A stretch of DNA of 64,000 bases from positions 95,532 through 159,531 of the forward strand of contig QEYB01001463.1 in assembly GCA_017562135.1 (NCBI GenBank). The letters are read 5' to 3'. Source of the DNA: Dipylidium caninum (lineage: Eukaryota > Platyhelminthes > Cestoda > Cyclophyllidea > Dipylidiidae). The first letter of the stretch is position 1; every line of letters begins with the position of its first letter. The position numbers were made by a program, and so were the translations under genes. This document shows, piece after piece, positions 40,715 through 54,445 of the stretch. The notes below the pieces were generated by a model. It made no database searches. It had not been told where the DNA came from and was given only the letters and a program-made list of their open reading frames with translations.

Positions 40715-43690
40715 AACACATCGAGGGAAGAGTCTATTCCTTGTCGTCTAGCAAATAATCACAAATCATCACTCAAACATTCACCTCTCTCCCGTCCCAA
40801 CCTCGAGAGCCGACGACAATCAGTGGGTGGCAGTGGGACATCAAAAGCCTGCATAGAGCTCCATTTTACGAGAAAAGCCCATCTTATAAAACAAACGCCA
40901 CTGATGCAACAGAAGACAACACGCCCGAATTCATTCAAATAAAGCATCAAGAAGCAAAAGAACAGGCTCCTGCTAAAGTAAGTATTCTGTTCATTTGGAC
41001 CCCAGAAATAACCTACAGTCTTTGGTGCGTTTACAAACTCGTGTGGTAGTCATCGCCCAAGTAGGCATTTGTGACATTCTCTACGAAATAACAGAAATTC
41101 TTGTGAACTAATGCCACAGAGCAGGAGTCTAGGAATTGCTCACAATGTTACCATATGTGAAACCAAAAACACTCCCAGTTGAGTGGACAATATAGGATGA
41201 AGGTTAAAAAAGAGGACAACGGGAGGACGGTGAACATATCCCCCATTCTCGGCATTTCGTTGTATTCACTTGTTTTGAACTCATGTGTGCAGTTGAAATG
41301 TCTTTTCCTCGATCCCAAGCACAATAGTCACAACTTGTCTTATATCACATACAAGAAACACAATTTCACTCCACCGTCCGTGCCCACGACCTCCACAGGG
41401 TTCACGTCGCCGACAAAACAATTGTTGTGGACTCATTACTTATCCGAGTAACCATTAAAAGTGCCTATTACACTGCGTTGCCAGACAATTCCATTTTCGC
41501 CTATCTCCCATTGTTGCTACCCTCGGTGATTGCGAACCGCTTCCGACTTCGCGGACACCTGTTGGGCCGAGCACACTCGCACGAGGAGTAACCCTAAGAG
41601 TAACTTGACCATAGTTGTACCATGTGCTGCTCACTCCCACCCTATTATTTGTCCTTATTCTGTCCAGCCAACTGGCATGCAAACACCTGTGTGTGTCAAA
41701 TGGATGTTCTGTCCAAGGAAAAAGGCAGTTCTTTACGAGTAAGTCCATTTTTGTCAGATATAGTAGTGGTGCGCACCTCGAAGCGGTGAGTAGGAAGCTA
41801 ACGTCTCGAAAGGGCTTCCTTTCGCCTGGTCGTAAAGCGCTAGATTGTGTGGAACTTGCCGTCCCTCGGGGTAACCAAAGAAAGATGCCTTGAAAATGCA
41901 TTAATACGGGAGTAGAAATTGTGAGTGGTGATAATTTGCCTTAATTCATCATAGTCTTCTCTTCCCAGTGCCGTATTAGCTCACGTGCGGTTTTCGTTCG
42001 ACCACATTCCCTTGAAGTTAGGAGGAGGACTAAGGCGGCTTAATCTCGCCTAACCCAGGGTGGTCACCCGTGACAACGATTGCATGACAGTAACGACACA
42101 AAACCAGCATGTTGGGTGCATTTCAACGAACTGCGTAAAATTACCGTTAGTGGTTGTGGTTTCTCTTGCAGCTTCTACGTTGGCTGTGTTAGTGGGAAAC
42201 ACAGACGAGTACAACAAAACTGTCTTCTCTTTTGCAAGATCATCTCCCTACTTGCTCTCGTGGGATTAATGCTCCACCTCTGGCCTCATTCGCTTAATAA
42301 TGCACAAAACCCCTCGCCTGCCCTTGCTTTGTCCCACTTTCACCGAACTGACATGAGGGCCGGATTTGCGACTTTCTAACCGTTAAGAAGATTAGTGGAG
42401 GAAGACAAACCCTTCTGCTACCCTGCTTTCTGAAGACGGTGGCTTTTGTTTTCTCGCACTCCTGTGATGCATCTAGTGGAGGGGAGGCGAGTGCGACCTA
42501 ATGGGATAAAACTTGTCCCCCTCGTATTCCAAAACAAAATTTGCTTTGTATTTCACCACTTAACTGCAGGCTGCCATACTTCAAGTGACAGTGATTAGGC
42601 CACACTCCAGAGATCCCCTTCAATCATCCGTGACAGTGATCGACTTTTATGGCAATTGGTGCCCACTATCCTGTTCGACTTGCATGATAAAAGAACCATG
42701 AAGGTCAAAGTGAGGTCTACTTCCACTTTCAGCTTTTTAACTCAATGGACTGGCACGCGGAACACGAAGCTCAACATTGCATGATTGCGCAGGGCGAGGG
42801 AAAAGTGGGTCCACACCAGTAGTGCTGCCGCATTCATAGCTACCCTACAGATGACTGTAGTCTTCTTCTAACAAAAACTCTTTGCCCAGTGTACTGCGAG
42901 TCTTCGACAAATTGCTTTCTGTTTATCAGCGCTGCTATCCGCTGAAAAAGGGCAAAGAGAGAGCAACTCCGTTGCAGTAGCTGTTGCGTCGAAGTGATAG
43001 AAGGTCAATGGGGTTGGAGAACCTATCAAAGTCGCGGTGGATGCATTCGATTAGGCTTTTCACTCACGCGGCAAATGCTTGTCAGTGAATAGGCAAGAGA
43101 ATATGTAGAAAGGTTGACATTGGAGTGGAAGATGTGACTCTACACCCTCTCACGTGATTTATTTACGTGCACCTGAGTGAACTGTCTTGTGTACTTTCAT
43201 CGTCTCCATGGACAGTCCTCGATTTCACGAACGAATGACAATTCATACTACACCCACAATTAGGCAACCACCAAGCACCACCTACCATCTAAGCACTGGC
43301 AACACGACACCTGCCATCTTCAAACTAACATCTCCCACCCGCTCACATGCCCCTCTCCTGCCCCTTCTTCGCCCGTGTACACACGCCTGCACAATCCATC
43401 TCTCAAGGCGACAGTTGTGGAGGTTTAGACTGCAAATCCAGCATGCCTTTTCATCCAACACTTACGAGTCTCTCAGTTTGATGTCTTGGATGTTTTCTCC
43501 ACCGCTATTATAAAATACCTTTGTGTCTCTCCATAATAAATTACCATGCTGCAAAGACAGCATTGTGATTCGTTCCCACTCATTCGTAAATGAAAGCCTG
43601 GCACCCGAAGGTCGCCTTTTCTTTCCACTGCAGAAGACTACAATCTATACAAATGCACACAAGGGAATCTACTAATGTGAAACATCCACA
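40715..43690 (+). repeat. Repeat R2, diverged third copy
   Basis: Collinear with 50580-54440 in the same orientation and with 59690-63200 in the opposite one. Matching blocks include CCCAACCTCGAGAGCC (40796), ATACAAGAAACACAATTTCA (about 41348), GGCATGCA near 41670 and CTGCAGAAGACTACAATCT (about 43630). Differences from the arms are mostly substitutions over many blocks, as expected of an old interspersed copy. It lacks the roughly 600-700 bp that extend the arms further outward. A 148-codon frame on minus (41455-41901) has no recognised domain and is not preserved in the other copies. Confidence 0.7.
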
Positions 43691-44013
43691 CCGTACATGA
43701 CTTGAGGAGGAGAACCGGCTTATATCTGCGGCGCTTGGTTTCCATTTACCCAGACTAGTAAACAAGTTGGCAACTTAGTGCAACTTCTTACTGCCACTTC
43801 GGGAGGTATGAATTGTGTCTTCCAAATCCTATCCAACCGACTCATCGGCAGTAACATAACTGGATGCTATGCGGCTACACACTTTCCTGTCGGAATTCAC
43901 ACCACAGAGATGACAACATAACCCTTGGGTAGAAGGCAGTTCGGCCGTGTGTGGCAATTGGCGACTATCAAGTCCACCACTGGTGCCTCCCTCGCCTGCC
44001 ATGGCTGTTTTGT

Positions 44014-44038
44014 GGCAGCAGTAGCAGCAGTAGCAGCG
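44014..44038. repeat. Short GCAGCAGTA-type triplet repeat
   Basis: Imperfect tandem of CAG and TAG triplets spanning 25 nt in non-coding sequence. Confidence 0.7.
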
Positions 44039-46245
44039 GCACTTTATCCCGCTACACTGGCCTTTGCACCCGCCTCCTAGCTGTACTTGAATGCCCTAAA
44101 TCGTCCTGCTTGTAGAGATGCTGGAAAGAGGTGGAAGAAGCACAATTAATTAATTTCAAATGAGGACGTTGTTGGCAAGCCCCTCTACCTTCTCCCAAAT
44201 CACAATTTCCACTTGTATTAAGTTTGTGTTCTTGAGAGGTGAATAGCAGGTCCCATTGCCTAGCCGTATTTGCTGACCATTCCAGTTCCGCATCCTTGCT
44301 ATTTTTCCCCTGCACTCACTGTGTAACGCGGCAACAGAGCCTAGCACTTCTGGGTATCTGCGTCACACCACCAAAAGCGGTCTGCTTCTCAACCAATCGG
44401 TGGCTCACTGCAGCTTTTGCACATGACATCTCGGCTTTGCTGCACCTCTTGTAATGCATCTTACAGGCAGCATTGTTCACTCATTCGGCTTCCGTACAAT
44501 CTCCTGTATCCTCCTCAAGATCTGTCTTCATCGAACATCAGTTGTCGTGTAGACTGACTCCTTAGATGCCCTTCTGACCTACCTGCCCTTTCCGCTGAGT
44601 GCCCTTTTCTTCCTGCACTCGACCGGACATGCATCCAATCTTGCATTCGCTCCAGTCATGACCAAAACGAATTTGCTTAGACGGAGGGAAGAGAGGCAGC
44701 TCTACAAAGAGAAACTGCTAATTATGAGGAGGGACGACCTTATTGTCGTGGACAGAAGTTGTGGCTATTCAAACGGAAGACCCGTTTCTATCCGTAGTCC
44801 CCAGAGAAATGAGGCATTCGATGGCACAGAAGGTGGCGAATAAATTGAGCTGGAAAACGTGATACACTCGGTGTTCTACTGGATGTTGGGAAGGTCCTGC
44901 CTTGACATCTACGAGTAGTTACTGCCAAACCAGAGGCCTTGTTATGGAGTACACATAAAATCCATCGCCTGGATTCCTCGCGTAGTACTGCAATTCCTTA
45001 ACCAAGTTGGGTGCACCCGTGGAAGGTGTTAATGGGAATCCGATGGCCAGGCAAGAGCAACTGCAACGAGAATTCGAGGCGTCTCCAGCCGAGGACTTTG
45101 CGACGAAACGCTCGAGGCTTCTCCACACTGGGTGATGCGTTCATTATGTTCATTCACGCAGCCCACTTACAGACCAATAGAACTTCCTATGGTTAAGCAG
45201 ACATTTGTCCCCTTCGTCACTCCAACAACATGTGAATTATGACTAGCTTCTTCGCAGGTAATATGGGTACGCAGTCGGACAGAAAGACGGGCAATTGTTC
45301 GCCACTTCTCCCATTATGCACGCATAACCCTAGATTCGTCGCATGTTGGGTGCTCTTCTACCCTCAAGGTCTCTTTCCTCACGTCTACATGATCAAACGC
45401 CTCACAACAGCCAAGTGAGGACGAAGTCTCTTTGAGGAAAAATATCCACATGCCTTTCCCTCCGACTGCACTGAAGTTGCCTATTCTTAACCATAGGTCG
45501 ATTTAGTCACCGCGTTGTCAGCTAGCTAGATCTTGTGAACACTCGAACCAAGGCTTTCTGGCTTGGATGGGATTTGGTGACATTTGACAAGATCCGGGGA
45601 AGCAGAGCAGAAAAAAGGCGCGAAAAAGGAACTCGCACGCATTGAAGTGAGAAAAAAAACTGGAGTGAGGCTGCAGTCCGCTGCTATCATCGCACGCGGG
45701 AGAGGGCCCTGTCATGGCCGCAATTATTGGTGGGCACACAGAACAAACTGAATGCAAGGCTATGAATTTCTCGCCTGCCATTTTGCCTACAGCGAATTTG
45801 TGAGGCCTGATTAAACACGCTTATTATGTGTGTCAAACGGTGAGTGAGTGGTCCTCGTCCCTGCGTCAGACAATCTTCGCCCTCCACTCGGAACAACACA
45901 CGCGTCCACTACAATATCGTGGAGTGAGAAATGATGATCAGGCTACCCTGTCTTCTCCCAGTCCCTACGACAAGTTCCCTTTTGTGACGGAAGTCAACAC
46001 GGGTGTATTGGAAGGCGGGATTGCCTTCGAGACAAACAAGAAGCGAGCTGCATCAGACGTAGAGGAGCAAATCTCCATGATGTGGCCGACGCAGACATTA
46101 TATCCCACGTTGGCACATTGGTGGTTGGTACTCACTACTCGCGCGTTGTATTCCCAGTGAATCAGCATAACTTCGGCCTAATAGCGATGGCGTGTCACTG
46201 GGCCTAAACACCATGGGCCTTTTATGTGATCTGGAGAAAGTGCGT

Positions 46246-46400
46246 TGCAAGCCCGCCTCATCCTCCTAGCTCTACTCATTCCATTTCTCCACCCTCTCAC
46301 TCTCATTCTCCTTCTTCACGCCTCCCTCAACACCTCTTCACCTCTTCACCTTTCCATCTCCGCCCATCCATATCTCCACCTCTTCAACCCTCATGGGATG
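46246..46400 (+). repeat. Polypyrimidine tract
   Basis: About 155 nt strongly enriched in C and T with repeated CTCTTC, TCTCCACC and CTTCACC words. It lies upstream (plus sense) of the 3' end of the minus-strand GT31 remnant. Confidence 0.65.
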
Positions 46401-46587
46401 TTAGCCAGAGGTCTCAACACCGTTTATCAACTCAAGTAAAGTCAGACGATCAGTGGACTCCACAGAACTGCAGAGCCATGCCGAGGAGCTATGGTAAGAG
46501 CAGTGTTACTGCCTGTCTCCTGTGTAACCAGGTGAGTGGGGTGTGACTCGGTCGAGGAGAAAGGGCCTCCAACTAGACTATTGGACG

Positions 46588-47560
46588 TCACGTTTCTTTC
46601 CCCCTCTTCCCGACAAGGCGAAGAAATATGAGGGAATAAGTGATGGTACCGTTTGGTGCATCGACGCACACGTACAAGTACATGCCGTCTAGTTTGGTAA
46701 GGGGGAAACCCAGTTTTGTGTTGCATTGTCGCCAACCACGTGTGGTAGAGGAGCCATGTTGTGCACGTGGCGGCAACTCCACATGCTATAGATGACCAAG
46801 TGCCAGGGCACGGGCACTGGATAGTGGCATTTGCGTTTTCAGAAGGCCATTGCGGATATCGGGGCGTTATCCGGTGCACCGGATTCGTGGCGAATGAGAA
46901 ACCATGTCCGACCTCCTCCAACTCGGCCGGTGTTTTCGACCCAATAAACTCCATCAATTGAGGTGTGTTGACATCGTGTTCATCGTCGTCGAAGACGAAG
47001 GTGGGATCGTATGATCACCAGAAGCGAGCAGCCCACTGGAAGGTGTAGAAGAGTTCCAATGTTAGGTTGTAGTATGTATTCTCGTAGTCAACGCGTAGGA
47101 TGTCTGATTGCTATCCCATCTCTCGGAGGATCATCTTTTTTGGCGTGAAAGGGAAAAATTTGGGTGTTGCACCAGTTTTGTTCCCGACTCGATCCTTCAG
47201 GGTGAGATTGACAGCATCTCTTTTGAAAAACTTTCCCGTTAATAATACGTGGGAAGCCGATGAAGAACACGAGAGTATGCATAAATCGCGGTCCAGAAAA
47301 TTGTACGCCCGGTGGATGTTGTCACACTCCTCAATTTTGTCGACTCCTGACTTTTGCACTAGTACCACATAGGGGAGTTAATGCTTCTTGGCTTATTAGT
47401 GGACGATAAGCCTCCTCGAAGACTCGCGGAAGCGAATTCGCGCGTTGTAAATGGGGTTCTGAGGCAGCACAATGGGCACGAGTGAAAGTCCATGTATCAA
47501 CTCCTCATTGACCTCGCCTAGTTCCCCGCGACTAGATGCGCATCTAAATTGCTTCTTCGG
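46588..47560 (-). pseudogene. Degenerate GT31 beta-1,3-galactosyltransferase-like gene, second copy
   Basis: Read on minus from about 47560: NPIYNARIRF, then two stops, VVLVQKSGVDKIEECDNIHR, KRDAVNLTLKDRVG, DYENTYYNLTLELFYTFQW, the acidic motif in FVFDDDEHDVNTPQLMEF, the GHGFSFATNPVHR block, and C-terminal pieces (about 46588-46782) in another frame. TAG at 47111-47113 and TGA at 47015-47017 interrupt the aligned frame. The TGA sits where the 5150-6434 copy has CGA (Arg), so it is a real substitution and not a frame error. Several frame changes are also needed. The two remnants share residue-level similarity along their whole length and are therefore paralogues from one subfamily. Not functional as read. 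Confidence 0.82.
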
Positions 47561-49904
47561 CAATACAAGTTTACCGCCGTTCCATTAAAAAACAAACTAT
47601 GGTCACTATATTGTGGTATGCTCAGGAAATAGTCCATTAATCCTTACTACAACGAGGCGAAACCATAACAGTGGCGGAGTGACATTGCCGTCGAACTCAC
47701 ATCAGGTGTGAGAAACTTTTGAAAACAAACAGTAATTCTCAGCAGGCACGGAGAAATATTATTGCGTGATAACGCAGGGCGACCATATGTGGTTCCAACT
47801 ACAGCTGAAAAATTAACTTCGTTGCAATATGAAATTGCACCACGTCCTTGCATATTCACCCAATATTTCAACGGTCTACGATTATTACCCATGCCGTAAT
47901 AACGAATTATTCGCAGGAAAAAGGGGATGTAAGAGTACAGGTTTTTTTTAAGAAGGCATGAATGTTCTCACCCAAACGTCAGTAGAAAGCTGCAAAATGC
48001 CAATGGGAATTATTTCATTGGAGTACAATGATAAATATAAAAAATGTGCCTTGTGTATTCTACTTCTAAGTAACTCCCGTTCCATATATTTTAACATAAT
48101 ACTTTACACCAAATTGGTAGCAATGCTTGTAGAGACAAGAGGTGCAGTGAAAAGGATACGTCATTTCTCACCTCAGTAAGCTCCCCCAAACACCATCAAA
48201 TTTGAACACCCTGTAGGGAAGATGTAACGAGTCGAGTTTATGTCCTGTTCCCGCATATAAATTGAATAAGGCGACGTTCCTTAGACTGGAACACGCAACA
48301 TCGCGCACTCATCATCCTCATCCACCGAAGAAAAAGGGAGCATCAATTCAATTAGTCCTCCAGCACTTTTCCTTGCCTACCACCCTCGACCAGTGATTTT
48401 ATCTCACCCAAACTTGACCTTCACCAATATAATGCCTTGATGCTTCATTCAACGCTGGCTTGGACAACCAGGAAGGCGTGTTCGAGAGTTCCTTCAGTGC
48501 AGATGAAGTTGACACCCATTTGCCATCTTCTGTGAATCACCCACTTTGTTTGTATGCCTGTGTGCTGCACGATCATTTTCCGACGATGCACGTAGAATGC
48601 ACTGACCGCCACTTGTGAAATGCCCCAAAGGCAAGGTTCCACTCACCCTCGACACTTCTGATTTTCGCTAGGAAGGCAGGCGTTAATTCTGCCACCGACC
48701 TTACCAGGACAGAGGATCCTCGCTTTTGGCACCTGACATAAAAAAAGACAGACGAAGAGTTCGAAATCGTCCTTCCCTCATTTTCCCTCTTTTCCTCCCT
48801 CCTTCCCTCCTTTCCACGAAAATTATCAGTTTTCCATTTGATGGTCTGCACTGTGATATGTGCCACCCTTTGATGTCACCAAGTCTTTGCATCCATCTTC
48901 AAAAACCCAAAGGTGAATTTTGTGTCCCTAATGATGTGCCTTGGATTATTTGTCCTCTCCGTTCTCCACGTGTTGTGGAGGTGAAATTCGCGTGTACCTT
49001 GGAGTAATGCATTTCTCACTGTGGGATTGTGTTTGGAGCGGCCTTCACGTAGAATGAACTAGTTAAGGTGTTTTTTCGTCCTTCCCGACACACTGCCTGT
49101 CCCATGGCTCTCTATCCAACCATGCTACCTGACCTCATCTCATACAGCGGCAGTTGGCAACAGTGCCATAAATTTCTGATGATTCCGTAGTAATCCATTA
49201 TAAGATATCGTCTGTCAAGTCTCTTAGCCGGAAATCGCGTAGTCCGGATGACGTCCATTCCTGGCGAGACCTGCATGGAGGTCGAGGCACCTGCTCTCCT
49301 CGCACAGTCGCCGATATCCCACAACTCATCTGGAGTGAATTGATGTTGAAGTTGTCCTTCATCGAGTCATGACTGGTTTGGGGTTTATTCTCGTCCTACC
49401 ATCACGCTCACTGCTTACTTGCTCTCTGTCCAGCCTTGCTATCTAGCCGCACCTTAAATAAAGACACGTGGCGGGAAATGCCGTCAATTTGCGACGATTG
49501 TGCAGTCATTCCTTGAAGGGTCTTTGTGGCCTCTCTCGTAGGCGGAATTCGGACTGCTTGAAAACAGTTGGAAGCCAATTTCAAGGAGGAGAGGTGTTTC
49601 GCATTACCATCATATTTCTCATCGAACTCTAGTGGAGGAAGAGTGCAGAAACACTACTCATTATATTCAGGGAAAGTGAATAAAAGGAGTTAGGTGAGGT
49701 GAGGTGAGGTTCGAGCGTGAGGGCGAGACGAGCGATTTGGTGTTAATCTGGAGCCTTTTCCATTAAGGGCAAGTACACCCGGTATGTCGTTCACCTACTC
49801 CTAGATCCACTACTCTGCCCCCGTTACACTGTGTTCATTTATTTCTCTGATCATGACAAACGAGGACCATCCGCATAGTGAAGGATGCTTTTTCTCGGTC
49901 GGGT
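47561..49904. other. Intergenic DNA, no gene recognised
   Basis: Nothing recognisable apart from a CT-rich patch (about 48760-48820) and a pentamer repeat (49692-49710). The left arm of R2 may begin inside this stretch; it can be followed only to 49905 because its partner runs off the window end. Confidence 0.45.
49692..49710. repeat. (AGGTG)n microsatellite
   Basis: Almost four tandem copies of AGGTG. Confidence 0.8.
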
Positions 49905-52900
49905 CAGCATCCTCACCATGGGACATGACCTTCTGCTGTGCGCACCCCACGTCAGAAACTACATCATTTCCACTAGTCTCCCACGTGACTCGCGCCTTGT
50001 GAACAGGAAGGAAATGCTATTTTGCGTGCCAATTCGGCGAAGTGTAAAGAAGTCCTGACCTGTTGGGGGTGCTTTTATCCTCAATAGCTGAACCGCCCCA
50101 TGTTGAGTTGATCAAACTGGACCCATGGGTTGCATGCACACCGTGGTTATGGGGCGATGGGGTAGTTCATTTCATTCGTTCTGCATCTGTCCGTGAAGTT
50201 GAGTTCTGGTGAGCGAGGTCTTGACCCCCTGATCTCACTCCAAGGGGGAAATTGGCGTGTGTCGAAATGAAAAGTTGACCTACAAATGAACATGGTCCTG
50301 TAACACGGCTTCCAAATTTCTCTCAAGGCTGAGAACCGACTACAGGGCTTGTCAGTTGTGAGAAATTGAAAGACTCATCGTGCTGTGTGCCAAACACGGT
50401 TGCGCGTTGTGCTTGCCCTACCAAATCGGCATGGCGATTCGCAGTATGCTGAAGGAAGTCCCCTTTAAGGTCTTAAATGACTTGTACAGATTGCCCTTCC
50501 ACTGCACTAGTTACTCTCGAGGCGATCCTGATTCGGTATGTCGCCTGCCTGTCCGCATTTCATTTCATGTTTGACCAAACTCGAACGTACATATTCACGA
50601 AGAGTTTCTCCCTCTTCGACTAAGAAACAACTACAAATCTCTCCTCTCCCAACCTCGAGAGCCAACGATATCCAAGGGGTGGCACTGGGAGATCCACCTA
50701 CCTGTATGGAGCTCCATTCTATGAGAAAAGTGCATTTTAGAACTAACTCACTGATGTAACAAAGGACAACATATCCGAATTCAATTGAAATAAATGACAA
50801 CAAAAGGTAACAAAACAGGGGTGTTAAAGAATGACAATGTGGAACTGTGCTTCCTGTTCATGTTAGTCTCTGAAATAATCTACGGTTTTGTGTGCTGTTA
50901 CGAGTTGCTTGTTGGTTCCTTACCTAAGTAGGCGTTCTTGGCCTTCTCTACGAAATAACAGAAATTTTTTCAAACTACTGTCGCAGATTAGGAGTGTAGG
51001 AATTGGTCAGAAGGTGAACGTATGCGTAACTAAAACATTTCTACTTGGACATAAAATGCAGGATGGAGAGTAAGGAGAATAAAGTAAAACGAGAGGATGG
51101 TGTTCTTATCATCGATTCTCGGCCATTCGTTGTATTTCGCTTAGTTGAATTCCAAATTTCGGTTTTTAATAACTACTGTCTGCAAAAGGTCAGTGCGGGG
51201 ATTTTAAATGTCGCCTCCTCAACCCCAAGCCCAATTGCCATACTTTCCTCACATCACGTATAAGAAACACAATTTCATTGCGCCGTCCGTGTCCACGACG
51301 TCTGTATGGTTCACGTCGTCGTCACAAACAAAATAATGGCTGTGTGCTCATTACTTGTCCTGATAACCGGTAAAAGTGTCTATTACAAAATGCGTTGCCA
51401 GAAAACTCCATTTTTTCGCGTATATCCCATTACTATGCTCAACGATTTTCGACCCAGTTGCGCTTTCGCGGATGCCTATTGTGCTGAGCCAGCTCTCACA
51501 AGTAGTAACTTTAAGCGTAACATGACCATATTTCTATTATGTGCTGCTTACTCTCATCCCATTTGTTTCTCCTTATTTTGCCTAACCAACTGGCATGCAG
51601 CACCTGTGTGTGTCAATGAATGTTCATCCTAAGGAAAGGCAGTTTTTACGAGCAAGTTCATTTTTGTTAAAAGTAGTGTTGCTCATTTTCGAAACAGTGA
51701 GTGGGAAATTTAATTCGTGCAGAAAGGCTTTCTCTCCGCCTAGTCGTAAAGTGGCAGTTTTTGTAGTACTTGTTCGTCCCTCTAGGGCAGCCAAGGCAAG
51801 GTGCCGCAAAAATATATTTAGTAGGGGAGTAGAAATGGTGAGCGGATGGCAATTTGTCTCACTTTATCATGCTGTGCCCTTCTTTAGTACCATATCAGCA
51901 CATGTGCGGTTTTTCACTGAACCAAACATTCCCTTCAAAGTTGGGCGCAGAAATGGGCTCTGAGGCACTCTTCGTCTGATACAGCCATCCTCTGTTCCCC
52001 AGAACGGTCAAGGCAACTTTGAAGAGGACCGCTTTCTCCTTCATTTTTGCCTTCGGTTATTGGCACCCCATCACCCCAAAAAGTGAGGCGCAACTTATAA
52101 CCATTTATGTTGCGGAACTCGAAACGCAGATCAGCAAGCAAGTGAAATTGACTTGAAAGTCTTCCCTTGTCACCAGGAGCTACAATTGGACTGCGAGGCT
52201 GCTTTTGATCTATACCTTAGTCCCGGGGTGGCTATCCTTGCAACGATTGCATAGAGACATTGATAAAAAGGAGCGTCAAGTCGGGTGCGTTTCAAAGAAC
52301 TGCAAAGAATCCTGTTAGTCAGATTGGTGAGGAGGGGTGTTTTCCCTTGTTAGCTTGTACTTTGGTTTATGCTCATAGGCGGAGCAACACAAGCAAGTGA
52401 GATAAAAACTAGCCCTCTTAAGGTTTTCTTTGGCCTCAAGATCTCTCGCGCCCACTGCCGATTTTTGACGTGGAACAAGGCTCCAGCACAGGTGGTCATT
52501 CGCATTAATAATGCACGAGGAGAAATCCCCGTTTACCCTTGTTTTGCCCCATCCAAACTGAATTGGCACAGAGGTCGGATTTGGGACGTTCTTATTGTTG
52601 AAAAAGAATAGTCGAGGAAAGCAAACCCTTCTTCCATCCCAGTTTTCCTAAGGCGGTGGCGAGGGCACACAAGTCCAATTCAATTGAAGCGGAAATTGTT
52701 AATTGAGAAAGTAGCCAGCTTGTTCAATTTTTTCGGTGTTCAATATTAAATAGAGGTTGTGTGGAGTTTCTTCCTTTCAACATTTGTTTTTTTTCCACTC
52801 CCGCGAAGCATTTTAGTGGAGGGGAGAAGACTACGAGCTGATAGGGTAAACTTATCTCCCTCATATTCCCAAATAACACTTTGCCTTGTTGCTTCACCAC

Positions 52901-54208
52901 TTAACCTCGGGGTGCTGTGCTAAAATCGACACTACAAATGCCCCGTTCTCAATTCACTTCGACGGCATGATGGAGGTTATGCCAAACTGATGCCAATTAG
53001 CCCATTCGACTCGCCTAATAAAGGAATCCTGAAGGTTAAGGTGAGGGCTACTGTGACTTTTCAGCTGTTTTCACTCAATGGGCAAAAGGCTTCGGCACTA
53101 AATTCCCTCGACTGGCAGGAGGAACTCGAAGCGTAACATCGGGCGATCGGCGTGCAGCGCGAGAGAATTGAGTCAGCACAAAAGTGCTGTCTGCGGTTTA
53201 TTATTTGCCCAACAGGTGACTTTAATCATCTTCTGTCGAAACTTCCATCAGTGTCTTGGAAGTCTTCGACAGAGCGCTTTTCTTTTATACGCCCTGCTAT
53301 CCACTGAAAAAGTAGAAAGAATTAAACAACTCTGTCGTAATAACTGTTGCGTGAAAAGGGCGATAACAAGGCCAAAAGGCGCCTGAGCTACGTAGCGATG
53401 CCTTGGTGGTTCCAACAATTAGTTGCGCCCGCACATAGGTCAACAACGTGCGGACACTTTGCCGGTGTATTGACCTCTGCACGAGGCGAGAGAATATGAA
53501 CCAAATCTGGCTGGGCAACGATCTGCGGGATGAAACCAAAACTTGATATGCTGATGAACTCTGATACAAAATGAAAGATACAAATCCTTGCCTCTCATTT
53601 GATTCACTCACCTTTACCTGATGAGAACTGTTTGTGCGCTTTCAACCCTTTTCCATGACAACCCTCGAAATCAAGGGCGAATGACAACAGTCCCCACTTC
53701 CACACTTGGCTATTAGCCACCCACCATGCTCTCGTTCACACCTACTCACACCATCTACCATACTCTAACTATCATTCCTCACCTGTTCTCGAGGCCTTCG
53801 CCTGCCCCTCCCTCGACCGTGTGCCTACTACAGGGTGCACTAGCATCAACCGGTTCCCCGCCCTTACTAACACAATCTTCTTCCAAGGAGACATCTGAGG
53901 TAGTCCAGACCGTGCAAGCGAGCACAGCCTCTCTTACTGACGTTCACACTCAATCTGTTTTGTGTGACTCATGAGTTCTCAACACTTTTAATAAATATCT
54001 GTATGTCTCCATGATAAATTCCCATGCTCCAAAGGCAGCATAATGATTTAACTAAAGATATGCTCAACTAGGGACATAAATCACTCTCACTCGCATTACC
54101 CGGTACTTCCTTGGCTTGCACATCATTCGTAAATTGAATCATTGCAAGTGAAGGTGCCTTTTTTCGTACTACTGCAGAAGAAGATACATTCTAATACCAA
54201 TTAACACA
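49905..54208 (+). repeat. Repeat R2, left arm of large inverted repeat
   Basis: Matches 59688-64000 in reverse complement over the whole 4.3 kb: position 49905 pairs with 64000 and about 54208 with 59688. Divergence is dominated by single-base insertions/deletions. Between 51661 and 52045 I count about 18 indels and one or two substitutions against the partner. The outer edge is not seen because the partner runs off the window. No intact coding frame is shared by the arms, and no reverse transcriptase or transposase motif was found. Confidence 0.85.
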
Positions 54209-54445
54209 AGAAAGTTTACTACCAAGAAGCAACTGTTAAGCAATAACAGAACTTGGGAAAGACAACACATTAGGCACGCTCGTGGGCGATTTACGGTGTC
54301 CAGGATGACAACGAGGTGACAATAAATGAGTCTCTTCACTCGCACTTCATCCATAAATGAAACCATGGTGCCTAAAGGCCGCATTTTGCTTCTACTGCAG
54401 AAGACAACAATCTGCACAAATGTACACAAGGGAGTTTACTACTGT
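54100..54445 (+). repeat. Imperfect tandem duplication at the inner end of R2
   Basis: Two related units, about 54121-54230 and 54335-54445, each with a CATTCGTAAAT/CATCCATAAAT start, a TACTGCAGAAGA core and an ACACAAG-AGTTTACTAC end. The third R2 copy has one such unit near 43585-43685. The right arm matches only the first unit. An A-run (54470-54479) follows shortly after the second. Confidence 0.65.

Larger units (their letters stand above)
43691..46587. other. Intergenic DNA with low-complexity patches
   Basis: No gene recognised. It includes a CAG/TAG triplet patch (44014-44038) and a pyrimidine-rich tract (46246-46400). The tract's long plus-strand frames are products of its C/T composition. 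Confidence 0.5.

Noticed and set aside
41455..41901. 148-codon minus-strand frame in the third R2 copy
   Set aside because: The frame is not maintained in the two R2 arms, and no domain is recognised.
46226..46546. Proline/serine-rich plus-strand frames
   Set aside because: Composition artefact of a polypyrimidine tract.
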